Source: Planctomycetota bacterium (GTDB lineage Bacteria > Planctomycetota > Brocadiia > SM23-32 > JAKLEA01). Taken from it: a stretch of DNA of 64,000 nucleotides. Location of the stretch: positions 300,304 through 364,303 of the forward strand of contig JAKLEA010000004.1 of assembly GCA_022711755.1 (NCBI GenBank). The letters run 5' to 3'. Both the position numbers and the translations under genes were made by a program. The notes under the pieces are model-generated. The model worked only from the letters and a program-made list of their open reading frames with translations, was not told the origin of the DNA and ran no database searches. Below, piece by piece: positions 39,095 to 47,363 of this stretch. Numbering within the stretch: the first letter of the stretch is position 1; each line of letters starts with the position of its first letter.

Positions 39095-39165
39095 ACGCCC
39101 GCATTGACGTCAACGCCGACGCGGTTGGGGCATTACACGCGCGAGAAAAGCCCCAGCGGAGTTGG
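39095..39165 (+). pseudogene. Decayed fragment of a second pbfA-like gene
   Basis: The piece GGGGCATTACACGCGCGAG at 39127-39145 and its flank match pbfA at about 36518-36550. With a frameshift it reads D-V-N-A-D-A then L-G-H-Y-T-R-E-K-S-P, against A-E-L-D-V-A-P-E-K-S-L-G-H-Y-T-H-E-K-N-P in pbfA. It lies in the 292-base gap after phnW and is too short to be functional. Confidence 0.6.
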
Positions 39166-39301
39166 GTATGCGTAACATCATGCCAAGTCTGGCTCACCCG
39201 GGAGAACGAGCTGGGATAATGGGTCTGCCCGGCAATCCGTTTGACTTTTCGGGCGGGTTTGTGTAGCTTATTTTATCAACCCATTTTAAGGACTAAATGC
39301 C

Positions 39302-39676
39302 ATGCCCGCAAACTCCCGGGTGCTGCTTCTGGAAAGCGACAGACAGATTATTGACCAATTGCGCGACGCCTTTGAGGAACGGGGCATGGAAACCGAGGTC
39401 GCGCTGAGTGGGGAAGTGGCGCTGGGGATAATGGCAGAGAGGATGATGCAGATCATCCTTGTATCGTGGGCCTTCACCGAGGAACCGCCGTACGATCTGG
39501 TGAAGAACGTCAGCCTGGCAAATCCAAAGGCGCGGATAATGGTCTACGGCGCGGCCAAAACAAAAGCGCATCAGAAAAAAATGCTCCGCAGCGGGGCGCG
39601 CGATGTTATCCAGGAGCCGGTGGAAGTCGCCCAGATATTGAAAGCTGTTGAAGATGGGATTGAATCGGGGGAATAA
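39302..39676 (+). CDS. Receiver-like protein lacking the phospho-acceptor aspartate
   Basis: The 124-residue product is a CheY-like single domain: V-L-L-L-E-S-D start, I-I-L-V-S-W strand where the phospho-acceptor Asp should be (Ser55), I-M-V-Y-G-A-A where the conserved Thr/Ser should be (Gly83), and D-V-I-Q-E-P where the conserved Lys should be (Glu105). Only one of the first acidic pair remains clear. So the fold is kept but phosphorylation is not expected; such pseudo-receivers act by binding partners. It is transcribed towards the FHA-GAF kinase-like gene and stops 170 bases from that gene's stop. Confidence 0.86.
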   Translation: MPANSRVLLLESDRQIIDQLRDAFEERGMETEVALSGEVALGIMAERMMQIILVSWAFTEEPPYDLVKNVSLANPKARIMVYGAAKTKAHQKKMLRSGARDVIQEPVEVAQILKAVEDGIESGE

Positions 39677-39846
39677 GGGGCATTGGTCGGCCCCCCTCCG
39701 CCGCCAGGCTGCCTGTCGCTGTGCAGCAGCGGTCTCTCTTCCCCCGCAATACGGCAAGTGGAAAGGTCGTATATTCTTACGTCCCTTTTCAATAAAGAAC
39801 AGAACACGCGACACATACTGCAGCGCGGCTTCGGTATTCCAGATGT

Positions 39847-41466
39847 TTATCCGCCCAGGCGTCTCGTGGAGTTGACGTCTTCCGGCGGTTGTGTCGGCAG
39901 CGTTATCGTGAATTTGCTGCCCTTGCCTATCTCAGATTCGACGGACATCGAGCCGCCGTGTTCCTCAACGATCTTGCGCGCCACCGGCAGGCCCAGGCCC
40001 GTTCCCTTTTCACCCTTCGTGGTTGAAAAGGCCTCGAAAAGACGGTTGCGGACATCCTCTGGGATGCCGCATCCGTTGTCCTCCACGGTGATGATGACGG
40101 CGTCATCGCCCTTCGGGAGGACGCGGGCGGTGACCTTCGGATCGCGCAGGCCCTCGCAGGCGTCAATGGCGTTGTGGAGGACGTTGCCGACGCAACGCTT
40201 GATCCCGGCGCGGTCAACGCGGGAGTCCATATAATGGCGCCCGGGCTTGAATTCGAGGCGGACCTTTTTCTGGAAGGCGCGTTCCTGGGCCAGCATGCAG
40301 ATTTCGTCCATCAGTGCGACGATGTCCGTGTCCTCGAAGATGGGTTGCTTCTGGCTGGAATAGGCCAGCATGTCCAGGACCATCTCACTCAGGAATTCCG
40401 TGCTTGTTCTGACGACCTGCCAGCCGGACTGAACGCGATCAAGCTCATTATTCTTGAGGCCCAGTTCTACGACAGCCTGGGCGGTCTGGATTTTGGAGAG
40501 TATGGCGCGGATGCGATATGCCAGACCGCCAATGGCGGCGCCGACCCTTGCAAGCTGCAGGTTCTGGATGTTCTCGCCAACCAGCCGGGAGCGGTCAATC
40601 GCCACGGCGGCCAGCGCGGCGATATCGCAGAGCATTTCAAGGTCGTCCGCGCGGAAGCTCTGGCCGGAGCTGGACGAGTCCAGGTAGATGACGCCGAGCA
40701 TCCTGTCGCGGCCCTTCATGGGGGCGCAAAGGATGGAGCGTATGTTGAGCTGGGCGATGCTGACGGCGTCCTCGAATTCCTGCTCGTCGGATGCGTCGGC
40801 GCAGAAGATGGCCTCGCCGTCATGGAGCGCCTTCTCGATCACCGTCCGGGAGAGGCCGACGCTGCCGCCGGCCGAGTTCCTGCCCCTTGAGGCGGCGGGG
40901 ACGGGATCGCCTTCATCGTCCAGCAGGACGATGTGGCCCCGCTCGGCGCGGGGGAAGACCTGCATCAGCGTCTCAAGCAACTGTTCGAACAGGGAGAGAT
41001 TGTCAATCGAACGTCCGATGGTGTCGCTGAGCTTGTGCAGGACGTCAAGGCGCAGTTCCAGGCGGGAGACCTGGTCGTCGGCCTTTTTCTCGATTATCGC
41101 GCTTTCGATCGGGCGGTGGGTGCTGATGACCTGCGGGGGGCTTTCCTCCCGGACGATGGCGGTCCCGACGATTGTTGAAGGCTCGTCGGCGAAGAAGATG
41201 AAGCGTCCGGTGGAGACCTCGATCCTGTCGCGGTCGTTCAGGACGTGGCGGTCCTTGCGCTGTCCGTTGACGTATGTGCCGTTGCGGCTGCCGAGGTCCT
41301 CGATGACGTAGCCTTCGCGGGTAAGGATGATGCGGGAGTGCTTGCGGCTCACTCCGTTATCCGGCACGCAGAGATCGGCCTCCTCGGAGCGGCCAATGAT
41401 GAGTTCCGCGCCGAGGGGCACGGTGATCGGGGCGGCTCCGCCCAGTATCATTTTTACGCTTGCCAT
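39847..41466 (-). CDS. FHA-GAF-histidine-kinase-like protein with Tyr in place of the phospho-acceptor His
   Basis: The 539-residue protein has an FHA domain (G-R-S-E-E-A-D near residue 25, S-R-K-H at 40, G-S-R-N-G-T-Y-V-N-G at 59-68), a linker, a GAF domain (about 140-295), a dimerisation helix pair (about 300-370) and a full HATPase domain: N-box with Asn432, D-N-G-C-G-I-P near 463, F-E-A-F-S-T-T-K and G-T-G-L-G-L near 488. In this family the H-box reads G-L-(S/A)-H-x-I-(K/R)-N-I-L; here it is G-L-A-Y-R-I-R-A-I-L, with Tyr317 (codon TAT at 40516-40518). One transition would restore His (CAT). The FHA domain would bind phosphothreonine, linking it to a Ser/Thr kinase system. The ATP site looks intact. 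No membrane segment. Confidence 0.9.
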   Translation of the reverse strand: MASVKMILGGAAPITVPLGAELIIGRSEEADLCVPDNGVSRKHSRIILTREGYVIEDLGSRNGTYVNGQRKDRHVLNDRDRIEVSTGRFIFFADEPSTIVGTAIVREESPPQVISTHRPIESAIIEKKADDQVSRLELRLDVLHKLSDTIGRSIDNLSLFEQLLETLMQVFPRAERGHIVLLDDEGDPVPAASRGRNSAGGSVGLSRTVIEKALHDGEAIFCADASDEQEFEDAVSIAQLNIRSILCAPMKGRDRMLGVIYLDSSSSGQSFRADDLEMLCDIAALAAVAIDRSRLVGENIQNLQLARVGAAIGGLAYRIRAILSKIQTAQAVVELGLKNNELDRVQSGWQVVRTSTEFLSEMVLDMLAYSSQKQPIFEDTDIVALMDEICMLAQERAFQKKVRLEFKPGRHYMDSRVDRAGIKRCVGNVLHNAIDACEGLRDPKVTARVLPKGDDAVIITVEDNGCGIPEDVRNRLFEAFSTTKGEKGTGLGLPVARKIVEEHGGSMSVESEIGKGSKFTITLPTQPPEDVNSTRRLGG

Positions 41467-41493
41467 CGCTTCCCTCCCGTCGCGCAGGGGGCG

Positions 41494-43983
41494 TCAAGGC
41501 GCGCTCTTGGCGCTCCTTGCCCTTGCGCTTTTTCTGCTCCGCCGGGGTTTCGCAGTCCGCGCCGGCGTCGGGCGTTTTTCACGAAGTTGAATCTCGCCCG
41601 GTCCGAAGACCAATGGAAATACTTCCTCCAGGCGGCTGACGCAATGGAAATCCAGGTCCTTCCTTGCGTATTCCGGCAGGTCTGAAATGTTTTTCTCGTT
41701 GCTTTTCGGGATGATGATCATTCGTATGCCGGCCCGCCTGGCCGCCAGTACCTTTTCCTTGACGCCGCCCACGGGCATGACGACGCCCCTGAGGGTGATC
41801 TCCCCGGTCATGGCCACGTCCGGCCGGACGCGCTTGCCGGTCAGCAGGGACGCCAGCGCCGTCGCGAGCGCAACCCCCGCTGACGGGCCGTCCTTAGAGA
41901 TCGCGCCGGACGGGACATGTATGTGGATGTCGCGCCTGGCGAAGTCGGCGGGTTTGATCGTCAGCCCCGTCAGGCTGGTTCTGATCCTGCTGAGGGCGGC
42001 CCGCGCGGATTCCTTCATCACGTTGCCCAGCTTGCCCGTGAGCAGGAGACGCCCCTTGCCCGGCGTCAGGGTGGCCTCGATGAAAAGAATCTCCCCGCCG
42101 GTCGGCGTCCATGCCATGCCTATGGCAACGCCCGGCTCGGAGACCCTTTCGGCAAGTTCCGGCTGGAATTTCTCCGGCCCCAAGAGCGAGACGACAGTGT
42201 CCGGCGTGACGCTGAAGCTCTGCGCCTCCCCCGCCGCGATTGCGCGGGCGGTCTTGCGGCAGACGCTTGCGATCTCGCGCTCAAGGTTCCGCAATCCGGC
42301 CTCCCGCGTGTAAGACCTTATCATCATCCCCACGGCGTCGTCCGAGATGGATAACTGCCCGTCGGCCAGTCCGTTGGCGATGACCTGCTTCGGGATAAGG
42401 TAGCTGCGGGCGATCTGGAGCTTGTCCTCATGCGTGTAACCGGACAGCTCCAGCATCTCCATGCGGTCGCGCAGAACGTGCGGGATGCCGTCCAGGTAAT
42501 TGGCCGTGCAGATGAACATCACGCGGCTGATGTCGAACGGGACGTCGAGGTAGTGGTCCGTGAAGGAGGCGTTCTGCTCCGGGTCAAGGACCTCCAGCAG
42601 GGCGCTTGCGGGATCGCCGCGGAAATCCTGCCCAAGCTTGTCAACCTCGTCGAGGACGAAGACAGGGTTCCTGCTCTGCGCCTTGCGCAGGCCGGAGATT
42701 ATGCGGCCCGGCAGCGCGCCGATGTAAGTCCTGCGGTGGCCCCGGATTTCAGCCTCGTCCCGGATGCCGCCCAGGGAGACGCGGACGTACTTGCGCCCCA
42801 TGGCGCGGGCAATGCTCTTGCCCATGCTCGTCTTGCCCGTGCCCGGCGGGCCGATGAAGCACAGGATGCCGCCCTTGAGGTCGTTGCGCAGCTTCCTGAC
42901 GGCCAGGAATTCTATTATGCGATCCTTCGCCTTCTCCAGATCGAAGTGGTCCTCGTCAAGGATGGCGCGCGCCTGCGTCAGGTCCAGATTGTCAACCGTC
43001 GCGGTGTTCCAGGGCAGGGCCGTCACCCAGTCCAGATAGGTCCTGGCGACGGTGAACTCCGCGCTGGCTGGCGGCATATGGATTATGCGTCCCAACTCTC
43101 GATCGGCTTCTTTGCGGGCCTCTTCCGGCAGGTCAAGCTCGTCAAGCTGTTTGCGGATTTCCTCCGCTTCCTCGATCTGCGGGTCCTCGGCGCCAAGGTC
43201 CTCCTCGATGGCCTTGATCTGCTGGCGCAGGTAGAAGTTCCGCTGCCCCCTGCTTATCTGATTGCGCGCCTCGTCCTGGATTTTCCGGGCCAGTGTCATT
43301 ATGTCCACTTCACGGGTGATGATGTGGACCAGAAGCCGCAGGCGCTCGGCGGGGTCGAAGGCTTCCAGAAGCTCCTGCTTTTCCTCGATGGGCAGGCTCA
43401 GGTTGGAGGCAACGTAATCCGCCAGGCGTCCCGGTTCCTCCATGTTGATCGTAATCGTCTTCATCTCATCCCGCATTTCCGGGATGAGGTCAATCATCCT
43501 GAGGAACTGATCCGCGACGCCGCGCATGAGGGCATGGGTTTCAAGGTCGTCGCGCTCGGCGTCCCGGACGTGCTGAATGCGGGCGACGAGGTAGGGGCGA
43601 CTGGAGACGAACTCGACAGCCTTCGAGCGCATGACCCCCTGCACCTGAATCTCAATTTCCTCATTGTCGGTGGAGCTTCTGCCCAGCACGGCGCACGTCG
43701 TTCCGACTGAATACAGTTCGTCCGGCTTGACGGGGATGCTGGGTTCCGCGCGCGTGGTCATCAGGACGCAGAGCTTGTTGGACGACATGATGTCGTCAAC
43801 AAGCTTCAGGTCTTCCGGTTCGGAGATTCGCAGAGTCGTGATCATGATGGGATACACGACTGTGTCCCTGACGGCCAGGACGGGAAGCGTCTGCGGGAGG
43901 CGCGATTCGTCCCTCGCCTGAGACACGTCGTCGAGGGATTTCCCGCCCGGCGGGATGGGGATGTCTTCGTTCTTGCTGGCCAC
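41494..43983 (-). CDS. lon: ATP-dependent Lon protease
   Basis: The start is GTG 43983 behind AGGAG. The 829-residue product has the N-domain (L-P-V-L-A-V-R-D-T-V-V-Y-P), a coiled-coil region, Walker A G-P-P-G-T-G-K-T at 378-385, Walker B V-F-V-L-D-E-V-D-K near 441-449, and the protease domain with Ser701 in D-G-P-S-A-G and Lys744 in V-K-E-K. The last 30 residues are a basic Arg/Lys/Ala tail beyond the usual end, which might bind DNA or polyphosphate. It follows hsp20 by 7 bases and is part of the protein-quality-control block. Confidence 0.97.
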   Translation of the reverse strand: MASKNEDIPIPPGGKSLDDVSQARDESRLPQTLPVLAVRDTVVYPIMITTLRISEPEDLKLVDDIMSSNKLCVLMTTRAEPSIPVKPDELYSVGTTCAVLGRSSTDNEEIEIQVQGVMRSKAVEFVSSRPYLVARIQHVRDAERDDLETHALMRGVADQFLRMIDLIPEMRDEMKTITINMEEPGRLADYVASNLSLPIEEKQELLEAFDPAERLRLLVHIITREVDIMTLARKIQDEARNQISRGQRNFYLRQQIKAIEEDLGAEDPQIEEAEEIRKQLDELDLPEEARKEADRELGRIIHMPPASAEFTVARTYLDWVTALPWNTATVDNLDLTQARAILDEDHFDLEKAKDRIIEFLAVRKLRNDLKGGILCFIGPPGTGKTSMGKSIARAMGRKYVRVSLGGIRDEAEIRGHRRTYIGALPGRIISGLRKAQSRNPVFVLDEVDKLGQDFRGDPASALLEVLDPEQNASFTDHYLDVPFDISRVMFICTANYLDGIPHVLRDRMEMLELSGYTHEDKLQIARSYLIPKQVIANGLADGQLSISDDAVGMMIRSYTREAGLRNLEREIASVCRKTARAIAAGEAQSFSVTPDTVVSLLGPEKFQPELAERVSEPGVAIGMAWTPTGGEILFIEATLTPGKGRLLLTGKLGNVMKESARAALSRIRTSLTGLTIKPADFARRDIHIHVPSGAISKDGPSAGVALATALASLLTGKRVRPDVAMTGEITLRGVVMPVGGVKEKVLAARRAGIRMIIIPKSNEKNISDLPEYARKDLDFHCVSRLEEVFPLVFGPGEIQLREKRPTPARTAKPRRSRKSARARSAKSAP

Positions 43984-43990
43984 CTGGCTC

Positions 43991-44440
43991 CTAGACCCTG
44001 TAGATGATAATCTTCTGCGAATCCGCGCTGACGGCCTTCGGGATGCGGATGGTCAGAATTCCGTCCGCGCTTGACGCTTCGACCCGCGAAGCGTCAAGGC
44101 CTTTGCCGGCCAGAACGCGCTTCTGAAAGCAGCCGCGTCGGATTTCCCGGCGGTGGCAGCGCTGGGGCGTCGTGTCCGAAGCAAGCTCCCGAGTCCCGCG
44201 AATGGTCAGGACGTCTCCATTTGTCTCCAGTTCCATCTGCTCCGGTTTCACGCCGGCCAGCTCCATCTGGATAACGACTTCGCTATCGGTCTCGTAGACG
44301 TCGGTCGGCGGTTCCCATGCAGGGGAGGGCTGCTGTTGCTGAAGAACGTCCCGCACAAGGCAGTATTTCCGGGCCAGATCGTGAAGGTCTCCGGAACCCG
44401 GGCCTATCTGGAAACTGACCGCTCTGAGCTTTCTTGGCAT
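43991..44440 (-). CDS. Small heat-shock protein (Hsp20/alpha-crystallin)
   Basis: The 149-residue product has the alpha-crystallin domain: P-P-T-D-V-Y-E-T-D-S-E-V-V-I-Q-M-E-L-A-G-V, then E-T-N-G-D-V-L-T-I-R-G, and the end G-I-L-T-I-R-I-P-K (C-terminal part of the beta-sandwich). In place of the usual G-x-F-x-R-x-x-x-L it has R-R-G-C-F-Q-K-R-V-L. It holds unfolding proteins for refolding or for degradation by Lon, which is encoded 7 bases downstream. DnaJ lies upstream in the same orientation. Confidence 0.93.
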   Translation of the reverse strand: MPRKLRAVSFQIGPGSGDLHDLARKYCLVRDVLQQQQPSPAWEPPTDVYETDSEVVIQMELAGVKPEQMELETNGDVLTIRGTRELASDTTPQRCHRREIRRGCFQKRVLAGKGLDASRVEASSADGILTIRIPKAVSADSQKIIIYRV

Positions 44441-44552
44441 GGCAGGTTCCCTCGAGGAGGACGCCCGTAATCGTCTGCTCGGACCGAAAAGATGAACGCT
44501 TCTATCACCCGTCCCGGAACGCCGGGCAGGAAAAGAACAATCTTATAATGTA

Positions 44553-45677
44553 TCAGGAACCGTCCCGGAATTCTTCAAGTATTCTTCTCTGCGCGGCGGT
44601 CAGCTTGCGGGGGATCGTCACGTTGACGGTGACAAAGTGGTCTCCCTTCGCGTTCGATCCGCGCTGGACGCCCATGTCCTTCAAGCGCAGCTTCGCGCCC
44701 GGCTGCGTTCCGGGAGGGATTTTAAGGTCCACCTGCCCCTTGAGCGTCTCGACGATCGCCTGCGTCCCCAGCGCGGCCTCCGCGAAGCCGATGACGACCT
44801 TGGAATAGATGTCGTCCCCCTTGCGCTTGAAGCGCGGGTGCGGGGCGGACTGGATGGTAAGGATAAGGGACCCGTTCGGCCCGCCGCGCTTGCCGGGTTG
44901 TCCCAGGTCGGAAAGGCGGATCTTCTGTCCGTCTGCAACCCCGGCTGGTATTTTGACCTCGACGGTCTGGCGCTTGAGCGCCGCGCCCTCCCCCCCGCAT
45001 TCCGGGCACGGGGCGGTGATTATCCGACCCCGGCCCAAGCACTGCGGGCACGGGCGATTCACGGCGAACCCGCCCTGGCCGAACTGCGCCGTCCCGCTGC
45101 CGCGGCAGGCCGGGCAAGGCTTCGGGCGACTGCCGGCAGCGGCGCCTGAGCCGCCGCACTTCCCGCATTCGGCCTCCCGTTCGACGATTACAGTATGCTT
45201 CCCGCCGCTGATGGCAAGGTCGAAGGGAACCGTGGTTGTCGCCTCAATGTCCTCCCCGGCGACGGGCGCGTTTCGGGATGCCCCGGAATGGCCGCCGCTG
45301 AAAAGGCGGCTGAAAACGTCGCCCATATCCGAGCCGAAATCCTCGAACCGGACCGATCCGCCGCCCCCCCGCGCGCCCCCGCCCCTCGCGCCGGCGCGGC
45401 TGAAAAGGTCCTCGAAATTGAACTCCCCCGCCTGCCCCCCGCCGCCCGGCCCGGGACCGAAGCCGTACTTCCTTATGTTGTCGTACTGCTCCCGCTTCTT
45501 CGGATCGCCGAGGATGGCGTTGGCCTCGTTTATTTCCTTGAACTTCTCCTCGGATTCCTTGTTGTCCTTGTTGTGGTCGGGGTGGTGCTTCTTGGCCAGC
45601 TTGCGGAACGCCTTCCTGATCTGGTCGGGGGAGGCGTTCTCGGGCACGCCGAGTGTCTTATAGTAATCCTTCTGCAT
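44553..45677 (-). CDS. dnaJ: Chaperone DnaJ (Hsp40)
   Basis: The start ATG 45677 gives the standard M-Q-K-D-Y-Y-K-T-L-G; a GTG seven codons earlier would add a non-conserved leader. The 374-residue product has the J-domain with H-P-D at about residues 32-34, a Gly-rich linker (G-F-G-P-G-P-G-G-G), four C-x-x-C-x-G-x-G zinc motifs (C-G-K-C-G-G-S-G, C-P-A-C-R-G-S-G, C-P-Q-C-L-G-R-G, C-P-E-C-G-G-E-G), and the C-terminal substrate domain. The full type I form partners DnaK, which is not in the window. The zinc-finger membrane protein gene lies 40 bases upstream. Confidence 0.96.
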   Translation of the reverse strand: MQKDYYKTLGVPENASPDQIRKAFRKLAKKHHPDHNKDNKESEEKFKEINEANAILGDPKKREQYDNIRKYGFGPGPGGGGQAGEFNFEDLFSRAGARGGGARGGGGSVRFEDFGSDMGDVFSRLFSGGHSGASRNAPVAGEDIEATTTVPFDLAISGGKHTVIVEREAECGKCGGSGAAAGSRPKPCPACRGSGTAQFGQGGFAVNRPCPQCLGRGRIITAPCPECGGEGAALKRQTVEVKIPAGVADGQKIRLSDLGQPGKRGGPNGSLILTIQSAPHPRFKRKGDDIYSKVVIGFAEAALGTQAIVETLKGQVDLKIPPGTQPGAKLRLKDMGVQRGSNAKGDHFVTVNVTIPRKLTAAQRRILEEFRDGS

Positions 45678-45717
45678 TGATGATCGGAGCGGGCGCACGG
45701 CCCGCTTAACCGCCCGT

Positions 45718-46011
45718 TCAAAGCCCGAGTCCCTCGGGCAGAAGTCCGAAATGTTTCAGCGCAAAATAGGCCGCCGCGATGAGAATCGCCAGCAGGACAA
45801 GGCGGCCCAGCCGCCCGCCGCTTTTCATCACGCGCCCCTGCCCGCCGACGGCCTCGGAGCGGGAATGGTTCTTGATGTACTCGGTGGAGCAGGCGGCGGA
45901 GCAGAAGACGCCGTTGCCGTCAACGAACTTGCACTCGCGGCACAGCCACGCGCCGCAGTTGCGGCAGCGGTGCGTGGCCGCCGCCTGGGGATGTTTCGCG
46001 CAGTAGTCCAT
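45718..46011 (-). CDS. Small B-box-like zinc-finger membrane protein (copy 1)
   Basis: The start ATG 46011 has GAGG 7 nt upstream. The 97-residue product has an N-terminal zinc-binding region with spacing C-x2-H-x8-C-x2-C-x4-C-x2-C-x9-C-x3-C, then a basic linker and one membrane helix (about residues 65-85). It resembles B-box-type zinc fingers. The spacing is exactly the same as in the protein at 47364. It lies directly upstream of dnaJ, in the same orientation, so it may tether a chaperone to the membrane; this is inferred from context. Confidence 0.8.
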   Translation of the reverse strand: MDYCAKHPQAAATHRCRNCGAWLCRECKFVDGNGVFCSAACSTEYIKNHSRSEAVGGQGRVMKSGGRLGRLVLLAILIAAAYFALKHFGLLPEGLGL

Positions 46012-46184
46012 GAGCAGCCTCAATTATATTGTAAAAGGTTTGTCAAGGTTTGTCGCCGGCAGAGAGGAATCAGCCACGGCGGCTGGGTCTGCCATGATTC
46101 GCCGCAAATGCAGCGCGCCGGTAGGCCGTGAGATTTCCGCGATGGGGAAGGCAACTTCGATAAGGTAGTTGCAGTCTTTGGGGG

Positions 46185-46448
46185 TCAAGTCAGGTTCCTC
46201 TCATCTTCGTTCTCCGGTTCGGGCAACACGTCAACCGTGCCGTCCTCGGACACGACCACCGCGATGCAGTCCTTTCCCTGCTGCTTCTTCATTTCGACGT
46301 AGCGGAGAGCGGAGTTGTAACGTGCTCCTCGTGCCGGGTTCCCATTTTTGGTTGCCATCCCATCCAGTATTGCTCCAATCGCATAGCACCGTCCCCCGAA
46401 ATCGAGGATGACCGCTCCATCAACAGGATGCCTATCTCCGAATGCCAT
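46185..46448 (-). CDS. Partial diadenylate-cyclase-like (DisA_N) protein
   Basis: The 87-residue product reads V-D-G-A-V-I-L-D-F-G-G-R-C-Y-A-I-G, then I-L-D-G, G-N-P-A-R-G-A-R-Y-N-S-A-L-R-Y-V, and C-I-A-V-V-V-S-E-D-G-T-V-D-V-L-P. In the DAC family the motifs D-G-A and R-H-R bind ATP; here the second is R-Y-N, a form I recall in a divergent subgroup of DisA_N-like proteins. The first half of the domain is absent, and the reading frame has a stop upstream (TGA 12 codons before the ATG), so the gene seems truncated at its 5' end. It may be a fragment, and cyclase activity is unlikely. It lies 90 bases downstream of the NYN gene. Confidence 0.6.
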   Translation of the reverse strand: MAFGDRHPVDGAVILDFGGRCYAIGAILDGMATKNGNPARGARYNSALRYVEMKKQQGKDCIAVVVSEDGTVDVLPEPENEDERNLT

Positions 46449-46538
46449 ACCTATCCGTCCTCGAAATTTGGACCTCTTCCTTCACATCCTCTTGACTGAA
46501 TTACATTGCTCCACCACCAATACCTTGATCGCAACAGA

Positions 46539-47177
46539 TCACTTTCCTCTTACCTTCTTCGGTCGGTAGTCGTTAGGGTCAATGCAGGCGTCGTAGGTTT
46601 TACGGTCTATGCGAACCCAGTCGGTCTTGTTGACGCCTCGACGGTTGTGCGCAGTGGGGCTGACGGGGAATGCCGTTGCGATCTTTATCCAACGCCCCTG
46701 CTCCCGAGCGATCATCCGCACTTCATCCGCCACTTCGGAAAGATCCTGGTCCTGGCTGAAGACAACGGCTACGTCGCAATCCTTTCTCCTGACGGAACTG
46801 ACCACGTCTAATGCGATCCGTATGTCCACGCCCTTCTCCTGTCCGACGAGGAACGTAAGATTGGAGCCGTCAGGAAGTTTGACGGTCTGGTTGCGATAGC
46901 GCAGCGGACGGGAGAAGACCTTGACGCCCTGTCGGCCCATTGCGCTGAGCTTGGCAGTCCAAAAATGATTCCAGAACGGATCGTCTTCCTTGTCGGGAAT
47001 TCCCGTGTAGAAACGTATTTGGTCGAGTTGCCAGCAGTTCTGCTTGCAGACTTCGAGCGTCAGCTTGCCAATGTCGTAGTTGGGAAAGGCATACCCGAAG
47101 GCTTCTTTCGCGGCATGGAATAAGTTCTGGCCGTCAATGAATACGTGAGCGCGCTTGACCGTAGGTTCACCGGGCAT
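46539..47177 (-). CDS. NYN-domain (PIN-like) ribonuclease
   Basis: The ATG has a perfect AAAGGAGG site 7 nt upstream. The 212-residue product has the three acidic clusters of NYN/LabA-type nucleases: H-V-F-I-D-G-Q-N-L-F at residue 11-20, K-G-V-D-I-R-I-A-L-D in the middle, and V-V-F-S-Q-D-Q-D-L near the end. These proteins cut RNA with Mg2+. No partner domain is present. The gene starts three bases after the U-tract of the terminator at 47191-47234, so its expression may depend on read-through. The DAC-like fragment is the next gene. Confidence 0.88.
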   Translation of the reverse strand: MPGEPTVKRAHVFIDGQNLFHAAKEAFGYAFPNYDIGKLTLEVCKQNCWQLDQIRFYTGIPDKEDDPFWNHFWTAKLSAMGRQGVKVFSRPLRYRNQTVKLPDGSNLTFLVGQEKGVDIRIALDVVSSVRRKDCDVAVVFSQDQDLSEVADEVRMIAREQGRWIKIATAFPVSPTAHNRRGVNKTDWVRIDRKTYDACIDPNDYRPKKVRGK

Positions 47178-47190
47178 ATTCTACCTCCTT

Positions 47191-47234
47191 TAAAAAATAA
47201 CCCCACCCGAGGCCTTGCGGCAAGTCGAGTGGGG
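47191..47234 (-). terminator. Terminator or attenuator before the NYN gene
   Basis: On the minus strand a CCCCACTCGA arm pairs with TCGGGTGGGG (one mismatch) around an inner CTTG/CAAG stem, and TTATTTTTTA follows. The Shine-Dalgarno of the NYN gene begins right after. It ends transcripts from hslVU and the zinc-finger gene, or acts as an attenuator if they read through. Confidence 0.8.
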
Positions 47235-47363
47235 AGCAGATTTCTTGGTTCGTCTACAAGGTAGTATAATGCCGGAATCCATGGCGTCAAGACCTGTCAA
47301 GGGCGTTCCATGAATCTGCGGCCTGGACACTTGCCGCGCCAAGTCCGCCATCCGTCGCGATGT

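Noticed and set aside
39007..39219. 70-codon frame overlapping the end of phnW by ATGA
   Set aside because: It is out of frame with the pbfA-like remnant, has no family features, and the remnant better explains the sequence.
42430..43710. 426-codon frame on the plus strand opposite lon
   Set aside because: Lon motifs are complete on the minus strand; this frame has no recognisable domain.
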